A stretch of 64,000 nt of DNA, from assembly GCA_963585895.1 (NCBI GenBank), contig OY757916.1:20164060-20228059 (forward strand), written 5' to 3'. Numbering within the stretch: the first letter of the stretch is position 1; each line of letters starts with the position of its first letter. Both the position numbers and the translations under genes were made by a program. The notes beneath the pieces are model-generated. The model worked only from the letters and a program-made list of their open reading frames with translations, searched no databases and was not told the origin of the DNA. Below are positions 40,368 to 54,131 of this stretch, in pieces. This DNA is from Sepioteuthis lessoniana. Taxonomy: Eukaryota > Mollusca > Cephalopoda > Myopsida > Loliginidae.

Positions 40368-43300
40368 GAAACGACTACATAATAATGAATATAGCAAACT
40401 AGCATGTAAGGAATATAAAAGCATGCATGACTGGGTAGAGAAGGCAATCCACCGAGAATTGTGCGAGTGACTAAAATTTGATCATTCAGACAAATGGTAT
40501 ATGCACAGACCAGAATCTGTCTCACAGAATTCTCTGGGGTTTTTAGATAGAAACAGATCACTCAATTTTAGCCTGAAGACCAGATCTTGTTTTAGTTATT
40601 AAAAATAAAAGAACTTGTTAACTAGTAGACTAATAAATTAAAGCAAAAAACTAGATAAATACCTGAACTTTGTTAGAGGGCTGAAAAATTTATGGTACAT
40701 GAAGGAAGGTGACTGATACCAATTATAACAGGAGCTTTTGGAACAATACTGAAGAAAATAGAAAAGAGACTGGAGGAACTCAAAATTTGAGGAAGAATTG
40801 ACAACATCTAGACCACAGCACTGTTGAGAGCAGCTAGAATACTGAGAAGAGGCCTGGAGAGCAGAAGAGACTTGCTATCACTTGGAATTTAGTGAAGATC
40901 ATCAGTTACAAGTGGTGTGAAAAGCACACAGAGTAAAATAACAATCTGGTATGTGCACACACCAGAATTTATCCTAGAAAATAAGATGCATAAAATTCTC
41001 TGAGATTTTTAGATTCAAATGGAACGTTCAATCCCAGCCAGAAGACCAGAACAAGAAGTAAAGAACTTGTCATTTAGTGGATTTTGCTGTTCCAGCATAC
41101 CATTAAAAGAAAATGAAAAGATAGACAAATATTTGGATCTTACCAAAGAGCTGAAAAAGCTGTGGAACATGAAAGTGATGGTGATACCAGTTTTAGGTGG
41201 GGCACTTGGAACAGTACCCAAAGGCCTGGAAAAGAAATTGGGGAAATGGAAATCAGAGGAATAATCAAGGCCATCAAGACCACAACACTTAAAATCAGCT
41301 AGAATACTTAGAAGAGTCCTGAAAACCTGAGGAGACTTGTAAATCAGTCTCCAGTGAAAAACTGCCCGTTAAAACTGGTATGAAAACTTGTATTAAGCGA
41401 AAATAAATAACAATGAGAGAAATAATAACTGTACAGTAAAGATGTTTAAGAATTAGATGATAGTTTGGTAAAGAAAATGATAATTGGAATCAGTGAATTC
41501 CTAAATATTCTTAAGATATTTGAAAAAGATGTAAATTCTGTTGAATTTTTATTGATTTATTTGATTGAAAAATATTCTAAAAAATCTGGTTACAGTAATG
41601 ATCATTGTATTGATTAATAATACTAATGTGTTTTTCAGAACACTCAACAACTTACAAATGTTATTGATGTAACCCCGTTGAGTGCATCATTTGCTTCCAC
41701 CCTGGCTTCCACCCCAATACTTACAACAAGGTAAGATTATCCTTTTATTGTTTTCTGACATATTAAAATCACAGATGAACATCTTTCTTTCACTCTCTCT
41801 ATTAGTGCTTTTCAAGAAAACATCATTGTCTAATAGTTATTGAGTCCTTATCTGATTTATTGAGGTGTTTATAACTTTAGGAATTAAAAAAAAGGGTTAT
41901 TTTGTAAAGGTTGTAAAATTTACAAAGGACTATGATCAGAATTGTACCGGACATTGGCCTAGCAGTTAGAGTGTTCGCCAATGGCCCGGGAGACCTGGGT
42001 TCAGTCCCAGGTCGAGTCATACCAAAGACTCAAAAAATGGTACTTGATGCCTCCTTGCTTAACACTCAGCATTATAAGGTATGGATCAAGAGTAAAGTAG
42101 AGCAATCTAGGGAAGGAGTAGCGCCCTCCCCTACACCTTGGTGTAGTAGCTATCGAAAAGGGAGCCCTCGGGTTACCCTCGACTAAAGGGAGACAACTTT
42201 ACTTACTTATGATCAGAATAAAAATGTAGAGTTCTGGCAACACTTTCTTTGGACAACCTCAGTGCCACAAAGAGAGAAGACCTGCAGTATGAGTAACTGC
42301 CAGTCCAAGTCTCACAACATAATTCTAAAATATAGGTTTGGTTTTATGGCATATCAACCCTTGTAGGTTATTTAATGCCAAATCCTATTTTTACACATAT
42401 ATTAAATATTTGTAAACATGTTTCGTAGATACACTCAATTAAATTTAGATAACATTTTTAAATGAGCCTATGCTATTTTTTTTTGTACACAGTTAAATGG
42501 TTTCAAGTATAGCTCTATAACAGTCACTATTTAACATTAGATATTTGTTTAGACACATAGTTTGTTTTCTTCAATCCATAGATAGGACCCTATCATGTGC
42601 TACCACTCTGGGTGAGAGTGTTAGGTTTGTTGTTTGCACACTGACTTCTAAAAATTTGAGAGAACTTCATCTACAAATATATACCATAATTTTTATTATC
42701 AAGGGTTTTCGGACTATTGTCTTCATCTTTATTGTTATTTCCTCAACATTTCGGCCGATATGTCCTCCGGCCTTCTTCAAGTGTTTGTCTAACTCGGGAA
42801 CCTTCATGGAACTTCAACCTTGTTAGGTCTCATCAGCAGTGTATACTGTGATCTCCACCACTGGAGATCGAAAACCATTTAAACTGCGTACTTATGCTAA
42901 ACTGAATTGTTTGAAATAGAAGTATTTTCATAAAAATGGATTTGGCGTTAAATAACCTACAAGGGTTGATATGCCATAAAACCCAAACAACCAAACCAAA
43001 TCAATTTACAATATAATTCCTCTACTTAAAAAAAAAAAAAGAAAAAAGTGTAGATCTAAAATTTTCTCAGTATTTAATGCAAAACCAAGGACCTGTTTAT
43101 ACAAAAATTTAACAAACTTTCAGCAAAAATAAGTTTCCAATAGGAGAAGAAACTAATTATAAACAAATACACATTCCAGTGTTTATTACACATTAGTTAG
43201 TTTTGGCCATAGAATTTGTGGTCATGCTGTCTCAAGTATGATGACACATGGCCGGAAAAAGGAGGTGTAATAGTTCATTGACAGTATATTTTTATCAAGG

Positions 43301-46300
43301 ACAGATTTGACCGACACTAACCCCTAATTTAAAAACCTTTTAGACTAACGAAATGAGATAGAATTAGTGAAGAAAAAAGAAAAGAGTTAAAGAGAATAGG
43401 GAAGAGAGGTTTGAGAAAAGATTTTGTGGACAACAGTGTTTCATCAGGGCAGATGACAGCATTTAGTGAGTAGCAGAGACAAGTGCGTTAGAAACACACA
43501 AACGAAAGATATTAGTTTTAATAAGTTTACCACATCTTTTCCGGGGGTGTCTTCGTGGTGTAATGGTTAAAGCGATGGACTGCAGAATCGTAGTAAGTGA
43601 GTTCGTACTCCAATCGTACTATTACATTCACTTTCGGGCAAATACCCTTGGGAAAGGTATGAACCCCCTTATCCTCCCAGCTATGGGTTAAATAGTACCA
43701 CTACTGTTCTAGGAGAATAGGTTTGGTATTAAATAACCTACAAATGTTGATATGCCATTAAACAAAGAAACCAAACCAAACCAAACATCTTTTTCCTCCA
43801 TAATTTGGTGTAATGCAGTACCTACCACATAGTTTATACTGTCATGACTAATTGATAATTAGTACTGTTACAGTACATCACAAAATTGAGTACACCCCTC
43901 ACATTTCTGCAGATATCTAAGTATATCTCTTCATGGGACAACACTGACAAAATGACACTTTGACACAATGGAAAGTAGTCTGTATGCAGCTTATATAACA
44001 GAGTTAATTTATTTTCCCCTCAAAATAACTCAAAATATAACCATTTGTTTGTTCCATGAAGAGATATACTTAGATATCTGCAGAAATATGAGGGGTGTAC
44101 TCACTTTTGTGATACACTGTAGGTTGAGGGTGAGCTAATGCAGATGCATCATTGAGTTTCTTAATTGCAGAATTGAAAGCTTGTTATTCAGATTCATTTG
44201 ATATAAATGAGCCTTTAGGGGATTGTCTCATTCTTTCTCATAAGAGTAAAATTATTTCTGAAAATTTTGGTATTAATTTTCTATAAAATCCCACCATCCC
44301 AAGGAATCTGTATAACCTTTTTAAGTCCTTAGAGTTGGGGAAGGATTTTAATTCTTTTATCTTACTACTTGGAGGTTTAATGCCATCTACACTAATCTGA
44401 AATCCTAAGAAATTTAGAGACATCACATTAAAGACAGGCTAAAATTTTTAAATTGTGTTCATATCTCATTTCAATGTCTGTTTTGGTGAGAAATCTCATT
44501 ATTGCTAAAAATTAGATTATTGCCAATATATACAAAAATAAATTGTCTCTAAAAATTTTGTCCATGTAGCATTGGAATATTGCTGATGCAGTTTTTAATC
44601 TAAATGGCATGTAGTTAAATTCATACAGTCTGAATGGGGTTGTTATAGCAAAGGTAATATTTACTTCTAGTGAATAATACCCACCGCCTAGCTTTTAGTT
44701 TTAAAAATCTGGAAAGAAAATGTATTATACACAATTAATCATGGTAACTCTACTTAATGCTGAAATACTTTGTGTATTTCTCCTGAAATATGGGACATTT
44801 CCTTTGGTCTCTTTATATCTTACATCTTTATCAGTCTCACTTGGTCATAAAAGTAATTAATATTTTTCTGAATTATTGTTTATTACTTTTTATTTTTGAT
44901 AAAATTGTCTTTTACAGTTGCAGAGAACCTCAGCTGACACCAGTACAGCAGCAACGACAGGTAAATATGCAACGAGAAATGGATGAAGGCAAACGTTCAT
45001 ACAAATGCACGTATTGTGGCAAGGGATTTAAAAAGTCCAGCCATTTGAAACAGCATATAAGGTCTCATACAGGTACGAATTTAAAAACTTTTTTTGTGTG
45101 TTTTTGCATCTTTTTTCTTATAAAGTAATTCTAGTTATGGAATTTTATTATCATTGATAATTTCCCCTTTTGAAAGCAAATTGACATTTTTGTCACCAAT
45201 AGTACACAAGCATAGCAACATTTTTGTTGTTTTTGTAGTAACTCAATGTTAGCCATTTTTCTATTGGCTGCTTGTTGACCAATTCAAAGCTAATGTATAG
45301 AAACATTGTTAGGAAACCAAACTGTTGTGTAAGATTGTGTAAAAGTTGTTTTGCAAAATATCATTATTAAAAGTGCTTTATTGTTTTCATGCTATTGTAC
45401 TAGGACACACGATTACTGATCAAATTATCATGTTTTATTTCTTTTTTTATATATGTTTAATAGACTTGTCTGTAAATTTTCTGAAAATGATTTGCCCACC
45501 CTGCAAGGATTCAAAAAATTTGTATGTGAAAAGGTTAATAGTACCATTTTACAATAACATTTAAAGAAAAAAAAAAAAAGATAAATAATAAGAATAAGAA
45601 TAATAAAGAATTTTGAGAATTGATTGTTGTATCTTATGTTTTTATTTATTTATTTTTTTGTGCAGGTGAAAAACCTTACAAGTGTACTCAGTGCAACCGC
45701 ATGTTTGTGTCTACAGGTGTACTGAAGGCTCACATGCGGACACATACAGGTGTGAAAGATTACCGTTGCCAAATTTGCCATGCAGCATTCACTACTAATG
45801 GCTCCCTCACACGTCATATGATCATTCATAGTAATACGGAAACATTCAAGTGTCCATATTGTACGGAAACTTTCCGTATTTCTTCATTATATAGACGACA
45901 TTTGAAGATGCATAAAAACAATCAAATTGGTGAGTTGTTTTTCATCTGTAGAATTTGTTAATGACTTAATGGGGTTGGGAGTGTTCTTCATCTTGCTGTT
46001 GGCTTTTATCACTTCATCCTTCTCTGCTCCTTCCTTATTGAAGAGAAACAAACAGACGCTATCATCACATGCCTATAGGCTAGTTTGTTTGGTTTGATTT
46101 GGTTTTATGGCATCATTGTTGATTATTTAATGCTAATTCCTGTTTTTACACATATATTAAATATGATTTGTAAACAGATTTTGTAAGATACACACAGTTA
46201 AATGATCAAACAGTCCTATTTCTAACAATTCAATTTAGCATAAGTCATAAGTTAAATAGTTTCAAGTATGTATCACTAACTAAACATCAGTCATTTGTTT

Positions 46301-49300
46301 ACGCATAATTAAATGATCAAACATTTTAATTTAGCATAAGGCATTTGTTTGGACTCAGTTTAAATGTCAAACAGTTCTATTTGACCCTATCTGGTGCTAC
46401 CACTCTGGGCTAGAGTAGACCTGGGAGCGATGTGAATGAAGGTGTACTCTGCATTCCTCAAAGCTCCAGCATTACTGGAGCCTCACCATCAGATTGTTTA
46501 GCATCATATCCCAGACACTCATTGGGAGAGGAGGTCTTATCTCTCTGCAAAGATGCTGTCAGTGTATTTTACAGCCCCAGTTAACTGGGCTAGGGTTAGT
46601 TTGTGACTAACTGTTTACCAGACAAACCTTTTACTATTGAAAGGATTATGGAGGGCTAAATATCTGATGATCTAATGTTGTCATTTGTTACTACAAAATC
46701 ACTCTATTGGCAGAGCCTAAAATACTCTGACTACATTCGCTGCTGAAGAGCAAGACCCTCTTAACCCCCCCCCCCAAAAAAAAAGAAAACAGCATCTGGT
46801 GGTATGGTTCCAGTTTTGGAGCTTTTGATGAGTGTGGAGTTACCCTTCATTGTCATTACTCCCAGATCTAGTAGTATCTGTTAGGGTCCTCTGTCTGGGT
46901 CAAATAGTTCTGTTTGAAAATTATCAGTATTTGATAGAAATACTTGAAATCATATTATAGCTAGCAAAAAAGAAAGAAAACTAATTTCAATATTAAATGA
47001 CTTTATATGAAGACTCAAAAACACTGATATACCATTTAAATTTATTTTTTGTGGCATTTCAGTTCATTAAAAGCTTTTCCTAAAACTCTTTAGACAATAT
47101 CATTGCAATAATAGAAACAAATAACAATAAATGAATACCCCCCCCCAGTTTTAACATTACTAATTTTGCCTCCTTTGTGTGTGAATTAATTTTGTTGTTA
47201 ATCTCTCATGTTTTCTTTTTAAAGATGATGATGATTATTCAAATGGAAGTCGACGTAATCGACCAGTAATTCAGATTAGTGAAGAGGAGGCCCAGGAACT
47301 TACCAAAACTGGACCACACGAAGAAATGACTGTGTCCCAACGAATTCTTATTGAATGTACGACTGAAAAAGACAGAGTTAGTGAAATCAGGTTGCCTCCG
47401 GTACGTTGATGCATTTTTTGGTTTTATATACATTGAATAAAAAACATAAAAAATAGGAATAACTTTTTTTTGGACTGAAATTGTTATTAGTTAGTATTCT
47501 TATTTTCATTTCAATGGTTCGATCAGTCAAGTACCTTCTTCAGTTAAATGACATCTGGTAACTAGTCTTATACTCTTCACGCTCTGGGGATATATTATGG
47601 ACAGAATGCAACAGAAATGAAGCAAAATATGTTCGATAGGTTAATATATATTGCATAATATTTTAGAACTATTGAATGGAATGCTAAAGCCTGTTGAATT
47701 TAAGTAGTTTATACCCATTATGATACTTCTTCAGCCTGCTCTCCAGAGACTTCTAGAAGTTGTAGCCCATTCAGAATGTAAAATACACTGATTGCATCTC
47801 TGCAAAGGAGTAAGACTCCCCCTCAACGAGTGTCCTGTATATGACACTAAACAACCAGATGGTGAGGCTCCAGTAATGCTGGAGCTTTGGGGAATAGTAT
47901 CCTTCATTGCCTTCACTCCCAGGTCCACTCTGACCCGGAGTGGTAGCACCTGATAGGGTCCTATATATGGGTCAAATAGAACTGTGTCATTATGCTAAAC
48001 TGAATTCTTTGAAATAGAACTATTTATATGTACTGGACATTGGCATAATGGTGAGAGAGTTCGCCAAAGGCCCGGGAGACCTGGGTTTAATCCCAGGTCG
48101 AGTTATACCAAAGACTTTAAAAATGGTACTTGATGCCGCCTAGCTTAACACTCAGCATTATAAGGTAAGGATCAAGGGTAAAGTAGAGCAATCCAGGGAA
48201 AGGAGTAGCGCCCTCCCCTACACCTCAGTGTAGTAGCTATCGAAAAGGGAACCTTCGGGTCACCCTTGACTACGGTTGCCAACTTTATATGTATAAAAAG
48301 GATTTGACATAACCTACTATGATTGATGTGCCGTAAAACCAAACCAAAACAGATGTTTAATTCACCTGCAGATCTCGTTGCAGTATCACAAGGTGTTCTT
48401 ATAGGAAGTATGATTTGTTTTGTTCAAACCATAAAAGCATTTGTGCCAGCATAGCAAGTTTCCCAAATGAGACAGATTCTGAGCGTTATGGCAGCCAGTA
48501 ACATCGAGGGCTCTGACAGTTGCAAATGTTGAAACTATAGAACCTCACTAATTAGGATAAATATTTCTACTTTTTTTTGCTCTGATTGTATCAGTTATGT
48601 TTTATGTGTGGTTGTTATGCTATAAACTTCATATGACTGAAATAAAAAAAAAACAATATTGTCTGATTTTATCATTTATATCACTAGAAGCTTTGCTCAC
48701 AGTGAAAAAAATTGCTAAAATGACTATTAAAGTTAAACAGGTTATTTGAACCTTTTCCACTTTTGATATGTTATTTGGAGGTGCCTGTGGTGCAATGGTT
48801 ATCATCGTAGGAAATGGATACGGTGACACGAGTTCAAATCTTGGAAGAGACTGATTACATTTCACATAGCACTAATACCCTTGGGAAAGGTATGAATCCA
48901 ATTATTCTCCCTCCAGCTATAGGTAAATAGTAGGGCAGACTGAGTTCTTCAGCCTTGGTGAGGCAACTAGTCTAGGAGAAGGAAAACTCTGAATTCAAAC
49001 CTGTTAAACTTCGTTTAAAAATTGACCTTGGGTCATATCCTGCCTGAGCGGAGGGGTTGGTAAATATGGATATGTTATACAGTTCCTGTTGTTCTATTAA
49101 AGACACACTTTGTTTCATTTCTGTTGCATATTTTTTATAGATTGCCTGAACTATGAGCCAGTCTTATTGTTTTTTTATATCACTATACTTATCTTTTTTG
49201 TCATAGTTTTAAATTAAGATGATCCTAAGAAAATACAAAATTATAAAACTGCTGAAAATTGTTCATGAAGAAGACTGAAGAATGAATTAGATAAAAAATG

Positions 49301-50434
49301 AGGATAATTTATATTAGATAAAAAAAAAAATTAAGTAATTAAATGAGATATTTTAATATCATGTTACAGAATATCTTAATTAAACGGTGAAAATTCCAGA
49401 TAAAAACATCTGAGTCTTGTATATCAAAGGCAAAATAAATATCAATATTTCTTTTCTTACAGCAACCAATGCATGAACCAATTCCAGAGAAGATTGTAGA
49501 AAAGGACACCTATCCTAAACATCCACATGAATGTAGTAAGTGTCCGAAAAGCTTCAAGAAACCCAGTGATTTGGTGCGGCATGTTCGTATTCACACAGGA
49601 GAAAAACCCTTCAAATGTAGTATCTGTGCAAAATCTTTTACAGTGAAATCTACTTTAGACAGTCACATGAAGACTCACCGACCTGGTAAGTTACTTTTAC
49701 TTTTTTTTTTTTTTTTTTTTCACTCTACAAATTTTGGTTTTATTTGATTTATTGGAACTTTAAAATTCCTTCCATTTTAGTTTTTTCTTTGCTCATTATT
49801 ATCCCTAAAGTTTCATTTTATTAAAAAAAATAGCATAAAAACGACAAGTCTATTGGCATGAATTTATGCTTCTGCATGGTAGCTGATGATCCCTGTACTA
49901 TTCTACCAAACATCAAAGGATCCCTGTACTATTCTACCAAACATCAAAGGATCCCTGTACTATTCTACCAAACATCAAAGGATCCCTGTACTATTCTCCC
50001 TTACATAGAAAGATCTATGTATTGTTCTAACATCAAAAGATCTTTATACTATTCTACCTTACATAGAAAGATCTATGTATTGTTCTAACATCAAAAGATC
50101 TTTATACTATTCTACCTTACATAGAAAGATCTATGTATTGTTCGAACATCAAAAGATCTTTAGACTGTTATACTTTACATCAAAGGATCTATATGCTATT
50201 TTACTTAACATCAAAGAATCTATGTACTGTACTACCATCAAAGAATCTTCATACTATTCTACCTAACACTGAAGGATCTATGTACTATATTAGCTAACTT
50301 CAAAGAATTTACATACTATTATACCCAACATCAAAGGATCTATATACTATTTTACTTAACATTTAAGTTTTGCTCTCTTGTACTTATGTCTACCATCTAA
50401 TTGTATCTATATCCTGTCAGAAAACATTTACAAT

Positions 50435-50482
<48 letters not shown>

Positions 50483-52794
50483 TTTGGCTGCAGTTTTTCT
50501 TGTTGACTTTTTTTTATTAAATGTAACAGAAAAGGATTTGGTGTTGAGTGTTTTTATTAGCCTTTCACCGTTGGTAAGTGAGATGTTGCAACTGTGGATG
50601 AAGGCAGTTTGAAAATAGTCTGAAATCACATCCTTGACAAGGACCAATGATGATCGAAAGTTGTTATTACATCAAAGATATCAAACATTTCCTAATTTAC
50701 TTTCACCCACAGTTGAGACATCTTGCTTCTTAACACTGAAAGGCCAATAAAAAACTTAACTTCAAATCCTTGTTTGTCACCATTGATAAGGTATACCTAA
50801 TATATATATATATATATATATATATACCTCTGGAAAAAAAATATGACCACCCTCAAAATGAAGAAAAAGGTATTGTTTCTGATTTTTAAATTATTACAAT
50901 TAGATATATGAAATATAAGGCATAAAGACAATTAAATTTAAGATATAAAACAATTTCAATTCATTTTTTATATGTATATTAGCATTTATGCTTAATTTTA
51001 AAATTTTGTTTTGACATGAATAAGCAGAACTATAGAGTATAAAGGCAAATTTTTTATTCAATATTTTGTTAGTTCACCATTAGCTTTAATAACCTAAAAA
51101 ATTTGGCTAGGCATGCAATCAACTAGTTTCTCAAGGTATTTTTTCCCATGCATCTAAGATTGTGTTTTTGAGTTCAGAAATTGCTGAGTACTGTCAACCT
51201 CCTTCATAAACTTTTGCAACAATCAATCCCCAACAAATTTTCTATAGGCTTGAGGTTTGGAGAGTATGGTGGATGGTCAAGAAGTCTTCTTTTTTGTTCA
51301 AGCAAGTACTTCTTTGTTATTGATGCATTGTGGAGAGCAGCATTATCTTGCTGAAAAATCCATTCTTCTCCACATAGATGATGCCTTTCTTGTGTGAGAG
51401 ATAAATCTTTTAGCATCTTCACATAATCTGCTGCTTTTTGTTGACCACTGACAAATTGAAGTTTAAGTTTTCCTGAAGATAAGAAGCCCCCCCTCCTCCT
51501 GATCAAAGCAGATCCTCCTCCACCGTGCCTTGTTGAGTAATTCTCTTCTGGAAAATTTTTTGTGTGCCAGTACTTCTAAAAGCCATCTGGACCATCTAAA
51601 TTGAATTTCTTTTTGTCTGAGAAAACCACTTTTCATCATTCTTTAGCATTCATGGTTTGATATTGACGAGCATATTCCAGTCGTTTCTCTTTGTGCTTCA
51701 TAGTTAACCTTGGACAATGAATTCTTTTCTTATGCCTAATTTTTTCATTGTTTAAATGCTTTCTAATTGTCTTAGTCCTGCAAGGAGCATCCACTAGAGA
51801 TTTCAATATTCTTGAATTGTGGTGATAATTTTTTTGGCCAGCCAGTTGGTTTTCTTGTTCTGTACTTATTAGGACTTTTCAAGAAATTGCAGATAATGGT
51901 TTTACTGCATCCTAAGACCTTCAAAATTTCTTCCTGAGATTTTCTGACTCTTTTCAGAGCTATAAGCTCGCCTTTCTAAAATTCAGATAATTTATTTCCT
52001 TTAGCCATTTATGTTTTTAGTATTTTAAATATTACAGTTTTGATAGCTTTTATATTACATAGACTATATATAATAATTTTTTCAATTAAATTAAGTCTTT
52101 TCTTCTTTAGTTTTTATTGGTGGTCTTATATTTATGTCAAAAATAAAATTTTTAAATTTACCATATAAAAAATGAATTGAAATTTCATATTTTAAATTTA
52201 AATGTCTCTTAACCGTTTTATAATTAAGGGTTTTCAGACTATCATCTTCATCTTTATTGTTATTTCCACAACGTTTCGGCCGATATATCCTCCGGCCTTC
52301 TTCAGGTGTTTGTCGAACTCGGGAACATTCATGGAACTTCAAACTACGTCCTTTATTGAATCCATGGGGGTTGCCTGTTCTGATTCCGTTAGCCATAACC
52401 GGGTACAAGTGTTAAGTATTCCTGTAGCGATTTGAGAGCCTGTCTCTCCGTTTTTGAGATGTTTTGTTTTGGAGGCTTTGATTTCCCAAGTGCTTGTCTC
52501 ACTTTCCATCTTAGTTCATCAGCTCTTGCCTTGGGTATCTTTAAAGCTGCATCCTCGATTGGCGCTATTAGATCTAAGTAAGGAATTTGCTTGATGGTTG
52601 TGGCGAAGTTGAGACCTTTGTTTAGCACTGATTTTTCCGGAGTTGTAAACTGTCACTTACCAATGTTGACAATAGCTTCCACAGGTGAGTCTCTTAATCT
52701 TATCTTTCATATATCTGATTTTCATAATTCAAAAATTGTAAACAATATCTTTTTCTTCATTTTTGAGGGAGGTCCAATATTTTTGTCCGGGGTG

Positions 52795-52867
<73 letters not shown>

Positions 52868-54087
52868 CATTTTATTTATATGCAAATTTGTTCTGTCTTT
52901 GTTTTTTTCTTGTAACTTTTGCTCTTTATAAAGTTTTTTTTTTTTTCCTTAAAATGTTTCTTTTGTTCTTTTAAAAATAGTCAATTAATGACCATCAAAC
53001 ACCACATTCAGTCATATCCTATTTATACAACTAATTTAATTACAATAAATAAATGAGGAAAAGTAACTGGCCCATTGGCATAATGGTTAGAGTGTTCACC
53101 AATGGTCTAGGAAACCAGGGTTCAATCCCAGGTCAAGACTTAAAAAATAGTACTTGATGCCTCCTTGCTTAACATGTAGCATTATGAGGTACAGATCAAG
53201 TACACAGTTTGAATGTCAAACAGTTCTATTTGACCGATAGATAGGACCCTATCAGGTGCTACCACTTCTGGCTAGAGTAAACCTGGGAGTGATGGCAATG
53301 AAGGGGTACCCCACATTCCCCAAAGCTCCAGTAATACCGAAGCCTCACCATCAGATTGTTTAGTGTCATATCCTGGATATACATTGGGGAAGTCTTATCC
53401 TTCTGTAGAGATGCAATTGGTGTATTTTACAGCTGACTGGGCCAATATATAAATATATGTGTGTATTGTTAGAAATAACAGATTAAAATAATCCTTTATA
53501 TTTTTATGAAACTGTTTCTTTATTTAATTCCAAATAGTCTAACAATCAGAGTGTGTGACTGCAAACTCTGTGTATTTAAATTGCAAATTGGATTGGAAAT
53601 TTAGTTCTCTAAGTTATCACATTTTAATACTATTGTGCTTATAAAGATCTCGCTACAATGTGCCATTTTTGGATTTGTTTATTGATATAATCTTCATTTA
53701 AGAAGAAGAAAACTATTCATTTGATATAAAAATGAAATACAAAATTTAAGCCCTTCAAGGGGAGTGTGATCTTACATTAAATGGTACTTTTCCATCCAAC
53801 TCCTCAAAATACTAAATGATAGAAATATAAGAATAAAAGAATAAAAGAATACTCCTCTTGCAAAATACAAGAAATGAGAAATAGGAAAAGAAATAAGGAA
53901 CCAGCAAAAAGTAAGAAACTTACGATTTATTTATCAAATTGGATTTTTAACATTTAAGACAAACACTTCATAAGGAAGATCTAAAAAAATATCTTATCTT
54001 CCCAAGTGAATTTATCCAAAATTATTTAAATAAACTACTGATAGTTTGATAAATAGTTTTTACACTTTGGTTTGAGGGAGTGCATAG

Positions 54088-54131
<44 letters not shown>

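Noticed and set aside
43871-44119. Large inverted repeat as a hairpin RNA gene
   Set aside because: TA duplications and Tc1-type ends show a transposon; no evidence of a processed small RNA.
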